A stretch of DNA of 64,000 bases, from the NCBI GenBank assembly GCA_028023455.1, contig JAQFVV010000013.1, positions 4,096,001 to 4,160,000 on the forward strand, read 5' to 3'. Below, piece after piece: positions 24,001-34,870 of this stretch (positions are counted from its first letter, which is position 1; each line of letters starts with the position of its first letter). Made by a program: the position numbers and the translations under genes. Below the pieces are notes generated by a model that did not search any database, had not been told where the DNA came from, and worked only from the letters and a program-made list of their open reading frames with translations. This DNA comes from Epiperipatus broadwayi. Taxonomy: Eukaryota; Onychophora; Udeonychophora; Euonychophora; Peripatidae.

Positions 24001-24935
24001 TTATTTAAAAAAATTAGTTAAAAAGATATTTCAATTCATTTTTAAATATATCTACTTGATAACAAAGAAATTTTGCATTGATGACAGACATTCTAATAAT
24101 TATTTTTTATATATCATAAAAATATTAATAAAATGAGAAATGTTTAAAAACTAATTTACTTGATTGTAAGTTTTTTAAATAATTATTCAAAAACAACAAC
24201 AACAACAAACAAACATTTAAATATATTACCTTTTTACTTTTTCTTAAAGTTTTGCCTTAAGTGGCAAAAAAATCATAGTAAAATTGCAAACTTTTTAGTT
24301 TTTATTTTGTACAGAATTGAGAATAATAAAAATAAACTGACATGATTTAACAATTTATTTTTATCATAAAAAGACACTACTTTTACAATGAATTAGGATA
24401 CTGTAATCTTATAAAGAGTAAACTATTGCTTTCTCTCCCTTATTTTTCTTTTTAAAAGAAAACTTTTAGCATAGAATTGCAAATATTTTGATTTTAACTG
24501 TCATACAGAATAGCAAATAAATATATATTAATACAGGTTATGGTTAAATTAGATATCATGAAAAGTCTATTACACATAGGATGTTGATTTATCATGTTAT
24601 GCTACATTAAGTGACTGAAACAACCATAGTTGGTCCTTAAAATTATCATCATTTTTTTTCTCTGCCTTTTTAAAAAAAAATGAACTTTTGATAGAAAATA
24701 ATTGTTTTGATTTCATATAGAATTGCGAATAAATACATATTCATATAATTTATGGATAAACTAAACTTTATAAAAGAGCATGTTAAGGATACTACATTTT
24801 TGGACTACATTATTGGTGCTTTTTAAACTGGCATAAAATGTTTTCACATTGTGAAAATGAACTTCTAGCAGCAGAATTGCAAATTGTTTGATTTTATTTA
24901 TATACTGCACTTTGATTTGATTTTTTTGATATTAT
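24001..24935. other. AT-rich stretch, nothing identified
   Basis: No gene is seen. Two similar half-copies around 24,440-24,530 and 24,660-24,760 share AATAATTG/TTGATTT, CATAGAATTGC/ATAGAATTGCG and AATAAATA, hinting at an old diverged local duplication of about 220 bases. Confidence 0.4.
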
Positions 24936-24949
24936 TCCAACTTTTTTAT

Positions 24950-25041
24950 ATCTTTATTTTTTATTTTTAATGTGTCAAAGCGAATCCCGGGACAACTGCT
25001 TGTAAGTAGCTGTGCTAACCACTCGGCCACCAACGCTTGTC
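24950..25041 (-). mobile_element. Short tRNA-headed SINE with 14-bp target-site duplication
   Basis: The insertion is bounded by identical 14-base copies of TCCAACTTTTTTAT at 24,936-24,949 and 25,042-25,055. On the minus strand it reads TTGGTGGCCGAGTGGTTAGC (A box region), then GCTACTTACAAGCAGTTGTC, CCGGGATTCG (B box region) and a short A-rich end. The element is only 92 bases, essentially a tRNA-like head with a tail. It shares its sequence with the copy at 26,937-27,038. The duplication proves an insertion event; LINE-assisted retroposition is inferred. Confidence 0.8.
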
Positions 25042-25055
25042 TCCAACTTTTTTAT

Positions 25056-26936
25056 TGATGTATGCAATATAAGAATTGCACATGTGAATACTTTTGTGAC
25101 ACCATTAGTTGAACTAAAAAAATAGATTTCACATTTATGTAGTTTAGAATAGTATTAGTCTATCTATATAAATTACTTTTATTTAAAAAGATTTACAAAT
25201 AATGAGAATAGTTCATAATATTTTTAAAAAAAACTAATTAATAAAATGCTTTAGTCATGAGGAATATATATATATTAAGTTCTCTGCTTGAAGGAAGATT
25301 AATTAACTCAACCATAGATTTCTATATTAAATAAAAAGCCTTAGCCATTGTTCTATCCTTTTAATAAAAATTACTACAACATTTAAATATTCAGAGATGT
25401 CCTACATTATAATAAGCACTTTATTTCTTTAAAATAAAATGCATACTAAGAGATTATGCCGACCCAAAAGTGTTCCAAGAAAGAATAAAAGTTGGAGGCT
25501 CTAAATTATTCTTGTACCTAAACTCGAGTGAAATCTATTCAGCTTTAGTTTTTTAGTAGTAGTAGTAATAATAATAATAACAATAACAACAACAACAACA
25601 ATAATAATAATAATATTTGCAATTTCATTTTATATCCATATTATTTTACAATTAGGAATATATTTATAAAGGAAATTTTTGTTTAATCTTTACATAAATC
25701 ATCATGGTTAGGATCAAACTTGAACTTTTTAAATTTTGTTCTAATTTTGTATTTCCTATTGAAGAAGACAACAGTAGAAATAAAAAATACTTTAGGCCGC
25801 ACAAAAATATATCTGGAAATATTTCACTTTATTCTGTCTAAAATTAAACCGGGACAATCGCTTAAGCAGTCGGCATGCAAACACAGGAGTTCACAGCCCA
25901 AGGTTAGGATATGTTATACAACTTATTAAGAATATACTAACTTTATTATAACCTAAAAATTTCAGTTTGGTTATTGAATTGTCTTTTTGCTGGAAAAATT
26001 TCCTAAGAGAGAATCGAATTTCACATTAAAATCTTTTGCATCGGTTAAATAATTTTTTTCTCTAATCTTGATATATTTTATCACGGATTTATATATATAA
26101 ACACGGAAATATGTATGTGTTGCACATAATAATTTAACGAAGCAGCCGAGAGATTTTAATTTTTAAGATGATTTAAATATATATCCGAAAGTTTAAAATT
26201 TTTAGATATACATTATATTCCATTTTTAATTTCAAAAAGTTTTTATTTCTTTATTTATTAAACAACCTATAATTTTGTCTCCGCAAAATAATAATAATAA
26301 TGTGATCCCTATATCATATTTAATTTGTTGAAATGTAATTCTGTTTTCTTTTTTGTTTCTTTTGAAGCTATCTAATCATAATTGATGACATCACCTGTCC
26401 GCGGTCAACTGCAGACCTGCGAAGTAATTCAATTTGTTTACAAAGAAACCTCTATACCGAATATACCTTAATGATCTAAACGAACCAGACGTCCATTTGC
26501 ATGCAAGCAACACTAGTTGGCCTCGGATTAACTTTTTCTCTTTCTTGTATTTAGTTTGAAGATAATTAGATATCAATTCAGTTGATTTAAATTCTAATCA
26601 CTGCGACTAGTAATTAAACAAACATTTTCAAAGTGTTGGAAAATATTGGTCTGTAATTATTGAAGCAATAAACATAAAATATTATTTTAATTAGAAATTA
26701 ATTACGCCAGATTTTTACAACTAATTTATTTTTATTAGTTTTTCTGGAGAAATGTTAAATAGATCCTTTTCATCTGTTTAAAAAAAAAGACAGATAACAA
26801 CTCAGAAACAAAATTTATTCTATCGTTTATATATATATTTCCTTTTAGAGAGAAAAAAAACAATTAAAAAAATTTATTTTTGTTTTTGAACTCTATAAAT
26901 CAAATTAATTAATCAAAATAATAGTCTGCATGATTT
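25056..26936. other. Non-coding stretch with compound microsatellite and a GC-richer patch
   Basis: A compound trinucleotide repeat (AGT, AAT, AAC, AAT units) runs from 25,554 to 25,614. A patch at 26,382-26,530 is richer in GC and CpG than its surroundings and includes TGACATCA and ATTTGCAT, but no exon with splice sites was found there. The short minus-strand frame at 26,391-26,576 has no recognised product. Confidence 0.4.
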
Positions 26937-27038
26937 TTTTTTCTCATGTCATAGCATCAGCCGGGAAGCGAACCCGCTAACCCGGGACAACTACTTGTAA
27001 AGCAGCCGTCGCTGACCTCTCGACCACCAATGCTTGAC
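26937..27038 (-). mobile_element. Short tRNA-headed SINE with 15-bp target-site duplication
   Basis: Identical 15-base copies of TAGTCTGCATGATTT at 26,922-26,936 and 27,039-27,053 bound a 102-base insert. On the minus strand it reads GGTGGTCGAGAGGTCAGCG, then GGCTGCTTTACAAGTAGTTG, then GGGTTCGCTTCCCGGC and an A-rich end. The middle part resembles the anticodon arm of tRNA-Val(UAC), with CTGC and GTAG flanking a TTTACAA loop. The GGGTTCGCTTCCC block is a near-canonical T-arm/B box. The A tail lies next to the left duplication, as expected for a minus-strand retroposon. Confidence 0.85.
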
Positions 27039-27053
27039 TAGTCTGCATGATTT

Positions 27054-27756
27054 AGCACTTTGATAATGCAGAAAACTCTAGAGTTCAAAGTCTATGAGTA
27101 GCAGCTTAGTTGTATTTCTTCCCGATTCAAACTTATGTAAACTCCCAAGCAACAAATTCTTCGATTATTTTATTTATTACCAAAATCAAGTAGAAGGAAA
27201 TATAGTTTTAATTATATTTTCATTATGCCATCCAAAAATTAAAGATAAAAATATTTACAAAATATTGCAAGATAAATTATAGAAATACTAATACACTGTT
27301 CATAATTCTAGACCTCAAGATTCATGAATCACAGCTTTACTCCATCACTTGCTCAGACATCTTATAAATTTCTGAGCAATAAACATGATTATTTGTATTT
27401 TTAATGAATACCTAATTATTCTTAGTTAGAGAGTAAAAGAAGCAAAGGAAATATCTTTCAAAACAAGCAGTCAATGAACTATTTTTCTGACTAATATCTT
27501 TTTCATTATCTCTTTGAAGAAAAATTTGGAATAATCATGAATCTGCAGTGAGCTATGTAAAATTGTTCTTCAAGGGAACCAATCATCTTGAAAGTTTAAA
27601 ATCACAGAAAATCTGAAAATTTGATAATCTTAAACTAAGTGCATAAAATGATTGAAAGTTGATCACTAAATGTGTACAATGCAGAGATTTGGGGGGGGAG
27701 GGAGATGCTATAAACATCAAATTACATGATTACCATTTCTTATGCTTTCTCAAGCT
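27054..27756. other. AT-rich stretch, nothing identified
   Basis: No gene is seen. A run of eight G followed by AGGGAG lies at 27,692-27,705. The frame at 27,094-27,282 has no supporting feature. Confidence 0.4.
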
Positions 27757-28029
27757 GTTAAAACAGGCAAAACTCTCATCACAGTAGTGCCACTCAGTGC
27801 AAGCCAGTGTAAATCAATGGATGACAGAAGGCTTGTGCATAAAATCCCTATCTACTGCCTACTCATCCAATATCCCCAGACCAGTTTCTAGCTTGTGGAT
27901 TTCATCAGTGAGAGATACTGGATGAGTAGGCACTAGATAGGGATTTTATGCACAAGTCCCTGGCATCCATTGATTACTCTGGCTTGAACTGAGTAGCAAC
28001 TATTGTATGGAGAGTTTTTCTTGTTTTAA
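27757..28029. mobile_element. Foldback element, about 120-bp arms and a 33-bp loop
   Basis: The left arm (27,757-27,876) and right arm (27,910-28,029) are inverted copies. Blocks that match nearly perfectly include CTTGTGCATAAAATCCCTAT, GCCTACTCATCCA, AATCAATGGATG and AAAACTCTC. The loop contains CCAGTTTCTAGCTTGTGG. The region is less AT-rich than its flanks. It has no open frame of note and no clear flanking duplication. It resembles a non-autonomous hairpin-type transposon (MITE). Confidence 0.75.
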
Positions 28030-28639
28030 ATATCAAATTAAGGGTGAGTCAGTGGAGTCAAGGTATTTTGTGTATGATATATGTTCTCATTTTTTTCCTT
28101 TTCTCATCATTTTTTTTTAAAAAATCTCATTATTCTTGATACCTAGTTTTTTGTGTGTGCATGTAAATTACTGCTACTGATTTGTTTTCTTAGATCTCCA
28201 ATGTAAATCAGTCAGCACATTTAAATAAATAATTTTTCAAAAGTAAATAATTTTTCATTTAACTTTTTGAATATTCATATTGACATATTGTAATATCCTA
28301 TGATTTTCAGAATCTATTAATTATACACAAACTCACAATTAAGATAGAGTAATAAATCAGAAATCATCTGCCATGGAAAAATGACTACTGATTCTCATGG
28401 TCAGTTTCTAGCTATTTGGCTTTCATCAAATATAAAATGACTGCATCTAATCAGTAATTTATACTTTTCTTATATATGTACACCTTTTGTACAGTGATTT
28501 TGCAAGAAGTATTTTGTGAGTTAGAATGAGAAGCTAAAAGAGTAAAACTATATACAGAGACTATTTCTAATTTTTCATATGATGTAATTGTTTTTGTAAA
28601 CAATGCTTTAGAGCTTTGGGAAATGTTAAGATTTATTAG
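28030..28639. other. AT-rich stretch, nothing identified
   Basis: No coding, RNA or repeat feature could be supported here. Confidence 0.4.
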
Positions 28640-29330
28640 ACAAAAGTAAAAAATTAGAACTAAAGATAAATACTAAGGAGTAAATTAAGGTTCAATGGAT
28701 TTTTTTCAAAAGAAGAAAATAAAGGTTCATAATAATCAATTAAAAGATGTTCACAACTACAAATACCTTGATCAGGTTATTAGTACAGTGTAACATAATA
28801 GATGAAATTAATTATAGAGTTAAACTTGGGAGAAGTGCTTTAATAGAACTAACTTAATATTAAAAGTGAATATGTCTATGTGTTTGAAGAGAAAGGTTTT
28901 TAATAAATATGTTTTACAGGTTTTTAAATATGGATCAAAGGCTTGAAGTCTTAACAGAAGAGCAATACATAGATTTTTAGACCACTCAATAAGATATTGA
29001 GAGATATATGTTAGAAATAATGAAAATAAATAAAAAATGAAGTATATGAGTGAGGACACAAACAAATGTTTCTGACATAATTGAAAAAAGCAGAGATGGG
29101 CTGGACGTATTGCTAGAAAAGAAGATAGAAGACATACAGTTGAAATCTTAAATTGAATTTCAATGGGTTGTAAAAGTCTTAGAAAGAGACCACACATGAG
29201 ATGAATGGATGAAATAATGAAGTGTTCTGGAATAATGTGGAAAAGAGAGGCTAGAAATTAGAGAAACTGGATTAAACTTAGAGATCTTCACTTTGCAGTT
29301 GATCAATAATGTTGAAAATGATGATATATC
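28640..29330 (+). mobile_element. LINE family A C-terminal half, decayed
   Basis: The plus strand reads, with frame changes, NGFFQKKKIKVHNNQLKDV, VHNYKYLDQVIST, MCLKRKVF, FKYGSKAWSLNRRALQYIDF, and near 29,090-29,230 RWAGRIARKEDRRHTVEIL and KRPHMRWMDEIMK with MWKREARN. These are in the order expected for the segment from just after the RT palm to the C-terminus of a LINE ORF2. Stops at several sites rule out function. The 125-codon minus-strand frame at 28,820-29,197 is its complement, not a gene. Confidence 0.7.
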
Positions 29331-29409
29331 AAAGTGCATGCATATATGCAGTGCACAATTGTAAAGAGTATATCCATGCCAATTCCAAGAAAAGAAAAAA
29401 AAAGAGAAA

Positions 29410-30045
29410 ATAGCTTTAGAAATGAGTTTTGCAATGATTATATAAATCTATCTATGAAACACACATACATATAAATATAGAATATGCTGGTTCAATTTTC
29501 TGTTTGTTTGCATTGTTGTCTTTTAATATCTTCAGCAGAAAAACTTTTTTTTTTGAAATGAAAAAATTAAAACACAACATTGCAAAATTTCAAACAAAAA
29601 AATATTATTATATCTCTCCAATGCACATTTTCTCAATGAATTGTGGATACAATGCATATTGTACTGCTTTAAAATGTCTTTGAGATAATCCTTATAATGT
29701 AGATGGGATGTGTAAAAATCATGCTAAAGTTAACCATAAAACATTATTTTAGAAAGTTTTGCATTGCTTATTTATTTTATATGTCCAATGCAGTGATATG
29801 ACTTTAAAATAGTATGATCTAGAACTGTTTTTAAAACTTTATATAACAATCTAAACTAAATTTTTCTAAAGCTTTTATATTGCATTGATAGGGTGTTCAA
29901 GTTTCACTTCCATACAATAAGTTAGTTAAAATATCAGTTCTATATTCAGCTTAGTTGCAGTAGTTATTTCCCTATGATGAAATATTTTATCTTTTAACTT
30001 GTCAAAAAATATCAGCATATTGGAATTTGTATTGTAACTGCCATT
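29410..30045 (-). mobile_element. LINE family B 3' end, 5'-truncated
   Basis: This stretch aligns with 16,800-17,360 in the same orientation. Shared anchors are CTTCAGCAGAAAA, ATCTCTCCAATG, ATGTCTTTGAGATAATC, TATAATGTAGATGGGAT and CAGCATATTGGAAT. Similarity stops near 30,045, within the sequence that follows the RT palm, so the copy is 5'-truncated in the usual way. It encodes no intact product. Confidence 0.65.
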
Positions 30046-33044
30046 TATAACATAGATGACATGGGGCTGTAAACTGCAGCCAAAAAGACTGCCCATATAT
30101 ATTGTGCCATTACAATTTAGTCACTAGATAAATTTATAGTAATGTGCATGTAGAAAAGGTAAACCAAAAATCATCATCACAATTTTATATAACCATAAAA
30201 GAAGCTGTAGGGCATCCAAGTTCAAACCCTTCCAGATCAAAATTTCAAAAGCTTTAAACAGAAAGAGAGTGGGACAACAATTATATGCTTTATTTGTTTG
30301 TGTGTTGATAGAAAGGTAATACACACATTTAAACTATTTAATATTTAAATTTTCTGTTAAAAAGCAAAGTTATAATGCATACATATAGGCAATGTATGTG
30401 TAAATTATTTAATTGTTTTATATTTCAAATATTCAACATTTTAACTTTCTTTAAAACTAACCTATGCTTGATCAATTCTAATATTTTATTCTATGCTTTT
30501 ATTTTGCTTTTCTTTAATTATAATTGGGATTTAAAAGTTACAGATTTAATTAAATAATTGGGTTATAATTACTAAGCTAGCAATTATAGTATTTAATGTT
30601 AGTTTATGAATGATTTGAAAGAATGAAGGATGTGTGTACATTACATACAGAAATTTACATTTCCTAAATATTGAAAGAAAAGGAAGGATTAAATCTGTCA
30701 AATTATTTTTTTTGTACAATTTTTTGTTAAAAGAGGAAATCTGTTTAATCAGATATCGATCTTTGTAGCAATTTTTTTTTGTAAATAATTGTTTTTCACT
30801 TTGGAAGCTTATAATGGGTCAGAGCTCTAATTTTGAAATTGTCTTATCTCAAGATCTAAAGAAGGAAGCTCAAAGATTTGAAATGTTACCTGGATGTTAA
30901 AAAGAAAAAAAAAAAAAAAGAAAAGAAAGGAAATAAGGATTGAGTCTATTTTTTTTTAAACAAAAGTGTCTGGAAAAAGGATTAAACTTTTCAGTTGAAA
31001 AATAATTTAGTTGAAAATAAATTAGAGATCTAATTAAAACAAATTTGTCCAAAAATAGCAAGTGATGCTATCTCTGATTGGTTAAGTTAGCTAAAAATTG
31101 GATATAAAAAGCTGTCTTGAATTATTATTATGATTATTGTTTATGATTCAGATTATTAAACTATCCAATTGAATGCTGAAAATATAAGAAATGTCTGGCT
31201 AGAAAAATTATATGTATGTCCCATCGGTTCCGGACCATCTGGGGAAGCTGCACATCACATAGGAAAGAAAAGATGTGTCTAAAATAATATTCTACACCTT
31301 TCAACTGACCAGAGAAATAAGATGTTTTTTTAATAGAAGGAAGAAAGCATTCACCTGCATTCAAAGAAGATGAATTAATCTACTGATAAATATTAATCAT
31401 CAAGTCCAATTAATTGTTACAACAACTGATTTTAAACTCAAGAAAATTTATAAATGTGAAAACAACTGCTGTATTTCATCCACATGCTTGACAGGAAGAG
31501 AAGAAAAATTAATATAATGATTTCCAAATTGTCCACTAAAGCAAATAACCTCAATAGAGTCATCATCATCAAATAGTTATACACCTCAAGAAAGAGATTG
31601 TTCCCAGTAAAACGGAAATGGTAGCTGCAGAAATATAGACATTATACAAGACAAGTTTGAACCCTTGGAAATTCGCCACAAACAAAAGATCGGTAATATG
31701 ACTTTTTATATCTATTTTCTTTATGATATCAGTCTTAAGAAACATTTTAGCAATAAAGTGGTATATTTTATTTAAAGAACCTTTAAAGACTATTCAGATC
31801 GATTAAAACAAGAATGTCTTACTAAAAATAACTTTGAGCTTCATAAATTATCTTGAATGTATGAAAATTATTTGTTTATTAATTTTACAGTTATGAAAAA
31901 TATTAATGTGTAAAACAATTTTTTTTTATGGTATTATGATTTTAGTTTTAACTAATATATTATTATTATTTTGGTTTTGAATAATATTTTGTTATTATGG
32001 GATAAAACACGCACATACATAATGGTATTTTTATATGTGTATAATTGCGACTGAATGTGAAATAATGAGTAGTATTAGAATATTAGATTATTTTGTTTCA
32101 AGTTAAGTATAGATTTCAGCGCTTGGAAGGGAGGGGGAGATAATGATTTAAAACTCTTTTCTAAAACTTGCTCTTTCAATTCTACTAACATTTTTTTTTA
32201 CATTCTATTTACATGTTAGATTTTTAAAGTATGTGTGCTAATGAGCAGATAATATTTTTTTTTCTTGAAATACTTTTCTCATGGAGTGAAAATCATGGTC
32301 AATGTGACGTCCAACTTAATACAAAATACATTTGAAGGGAAAGGGGGAAGAACTTAAAATTAATCTGAGGATTGTTATATAATCAATTATTATTATTATT
32401 ATTCATGTCAATTTTCATATTTATCTAGAAATTTTTATGTATATGTTAGAAATGTAGTAATAAATATTAGTTTGTTTTATTAAACGAGGCGTATATATTT
32501 CATTAAGTGTAGTCTTGGTTAAGTGTGATTATTCATCATCATCAATGGTTGAATATTAGTTATTTAAGATATAAGTAAATATGCTAAAATTAAGCAATAA
32601 TTATGAATTTCTTTATAAAATTTAGTTTTATGTTTAGGCTTAGTCCTAGAGCTGTAGTTGAAACCCTTGTCATTATCGTTATTATTATCATCATCATCAT
32701 CATCATCAATGTTTTAATTAATGAGCTGTTTAACTGTTTAAAGGCCATAAATAAATATTGATTTTATAATATTTAGTGATTTCTTAGTATTATTATAACC
32801 ACATCCCATCATCTATTTCATGCAAGGATGAGTGAATTGCCATCCTAAATTAGTTATATATAATCTGAGCTAGTGAACTTATAAAAATATTGAAACACAT
32901 TTGTTATGTTAAGATCTGAGAAATGATTTATGTCTAATATACTCCACTTTGGTTTAAAGATGTTTTACTTTTACCTAACTATTAGTGCTTATAGTGATAT
33001 GGCTCAAAAAGCAAAATCTCTCATTTTTATTAGAAATAAAGTAC
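30046..33044. other. Mostly non-coding; weak unplaced coding traces near 30,814 and 31,580-31,790
   Basis: A 28-codon frame at 30,814-30,900 starts MGQSSNFEIVLSQDL, and 31,580-31,790 contains LKKEIVPSKTEMVAAEI and, in another frame, IDIIQDKFEPLEIRHKQK. Between them is TATAAAA at 31,103-31,109. These may be scraps of an unrecognised retroelement, but nothing decisive is visible. A TCA/ATC microsatellite lies at 32,684-32,708. Confidence 0.3.
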
Positions 33045-33125
33045 CAAAAAGGGATTCAAACCCAGTACATGTGAAAGGTTATTAGATATAACCGTGTCTA
33101 GATTCAGATAATCTAGTGGCGCCCT
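33045..33125 (-). repeat. tRNA-Glu-like SINE fragment
   Basis: On the minus strand, GGGTTTGAATCCC (33,051-33,063) forms a T-arm-like B box. It lies just downstream of CCTTTCACATG, whose CTTTCAC equals the anticodon loop of tRNA-Glu(UUC). The upstream D-arm part is degenerate. It is not a functional tRNA; a tRNA-derived SINE remnant is the likely source. Confidence 0.4.
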
Positions 33126-33999
33126 GCTAGACCATATTCACTTAGTATTTGTTTAAACATGCACTTAACATCAAACCAAGAAATGAAAGTGGATAAGATC
33201 TACTGCCTGTATACCTGAGTTATATTTTATTGAATTACTAGTGTACTCACTTCACGTGATTTCATATACCTGAGTTATAATACATTGCTATAATACTGGT
33301 TATTAACAATTTCCCCATAATTCTTGATAGTGTTATATATTGAACCTTTACTTAATATCTTGATATTTGGACTCCTTTAAATATTTCTTTGAGTAATTTT
33401 ATTATGTTACAATATGTTATGGTGAGATCAGGGCAAATCTTAGAATGAGAATGACTCAACATTCATTAATGTATATAAAAAAATCTAAGATTAAGTCCAA
33501 AGCTATTAATTCATCTGGCTTTCATAATCATGAAAGAGAGTATGGTCATAGTTATAATCCAAGTGTTGTCAAATTTATATGTGAAGAAAAAAACAATTGC
33601 AAATGTGAAGTAAAGGAGAAGGAGTTCATTATACAAAATGAATTTCAATGAACCAAAAATTAAATAGCATTCAAATCAGCAAAAAATTAATGTCACCATC
33701 AGATTAATCATGAATATGACATGAAAGTTTTGAAAGTATACTTGGTACAATTAAACTTTCTAAATTTTATATTTAAACTCTGTTTATTTTTTCCTACATT
33801 AATATTTAGTATGGCAGAGTATCAAAACATAATTATATAAAAATAATTCCATATATAATTGATTACATTGTTTAAATAATCTATGTTTATATATTCACAT
33901 ACAAATATATATTTTTACTCTGAAGAAGACTGCAGGTCAGTTGAAACTGTAAAATTGATCAAAACAAAGGAACATTGTAAAAGTGATTAAAGTGAAGTA
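33126..33999. other. Non-coding stretch; contains a hairpin with GAAAC flank
   Basis: The short frame at 33,445-33,651 has no recognised product. The hairpin at 33,920-33,947 is listed separately. Nothing else is supported. Confidence 0.4.
33920..33947 (+). other. Hammerhead-like hairpin relic
   Basis: CTGAAGAAG (33,920-33,928) is followed by a 4-bp stem ACTG/CAGT with loop CAGGT, then T and GAAAC (33,943-33,947). The order of a CUGANGA-like segment, a hairpin and GAAAC resembles the core and stem II of hammerhead ribozymes, but extra bases flank the stem and no cleavage-site stem is evident. Confidence 0.25.
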
Positions 34000-34870
34000 T
34001 TTATTTGTTTAATCAAATTATTAATTATGAGATCATTGTTAGAAAACCAGTCTTGATTCTTTTTATACACTTCTTAAGAGAATTCATGCTTCAATAATAT
34101 AGGCAGATCCAAATTAGTAATTTTAGTATTTAATAGTTTTTGAAATTTATATGTATAATAAATATTTCTAAAAAGCAAATCTTCATTTTCTTTTGAAAAT
34201 GATTGGAAAATGATCTACTTTCTAATGCATTTATCACTTTAATTTTGGAAGTATGTCCAATAATCTGCATATGAACTTCTCTTGTAACTATAATATAATC
34301 TATTAAATGTCATGCATGCATATTCTTTTATAGTCAATCCATGTGTTGTGCAAAAATTAAAAAAACAGACTATTTGAATTTACATCAGTAATATTATTTT
34401 TAACAATTTTTTAGTCCAAAGTTTACTACTTGTACTAATATAAGCATTAAAGTTTCAAAGAAGAAAAAAATGATTTTTTAATAATATTGTTGTAATAATA
34501 TTATCTATCAAGAAATAGAAGCTTTCTTTATCTGACTAATAAAATGAGCATGATTACCATTGTGCAAAGCAAGTTTTAGCATCATTAGTCTTTCCCTGAT
34601 ACCATGGGGAATTCCAAATAAAAGATACTAAATTAGACTTTATAGCAAATCCAATATCATTCATTTGCCTTTCACTGATTGATCTATTTATTCAAAAAAC
34701 TTATAAACATGCATCTGTTTTATTAAACTTCCTCTGGAAAATAAATGCCATTAAGAGCAGCTACATCAATCTTAAATCTTGCCAGCTTTTTAGCTATCAA
34801 TGCAGTTCTTCATTCTGGTCTTGAAGAGTTTATATCAAGCAAATTTTACAATCCCCATATTTATATTTTT
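34000..34870 (-). mobile_element. LINE family B, 5' (endonuclease) part
   Basis: This segment aligns with 18,760-19,720 in the minus orientation. Anchors include TTAAGAGAATTC, ATGATTGGAA, CAATCCATGTGTTGTGCA, GCAAATCCAA and the endonuclease start region near 34,850. The RT and 3' end are absent downstream (toward 34,000), so this copy lacks its 3' half, through deletion or a later rearrangement. Numerous stops are present. Confidence 0.6.

Noticed and set aside
25848-25875. CCGGGACAATCGCTTAAGCAG, similar to the mini-SINE
   Set aside because: Only about 20 bases match, and there are no flanking duplications or box motifs.
24950-27038. True tRNA genes at the two SINE loci
   Set aside because: Acceptor stems are missing and both copies are bounded by target-site duplications, which identifies them as retroposons.
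28820-29197. 125-codon open frame on the minus strand
   Set aside because: It is antisense to the family A LINE on the plus strand.
33920-33947. Functional hammerhead ribozyme
   Set aside because: Extra bases between the core and stem II and no identifiable stem I/III cleavage arrangement; kept only as a hammerhead-like hairpin.
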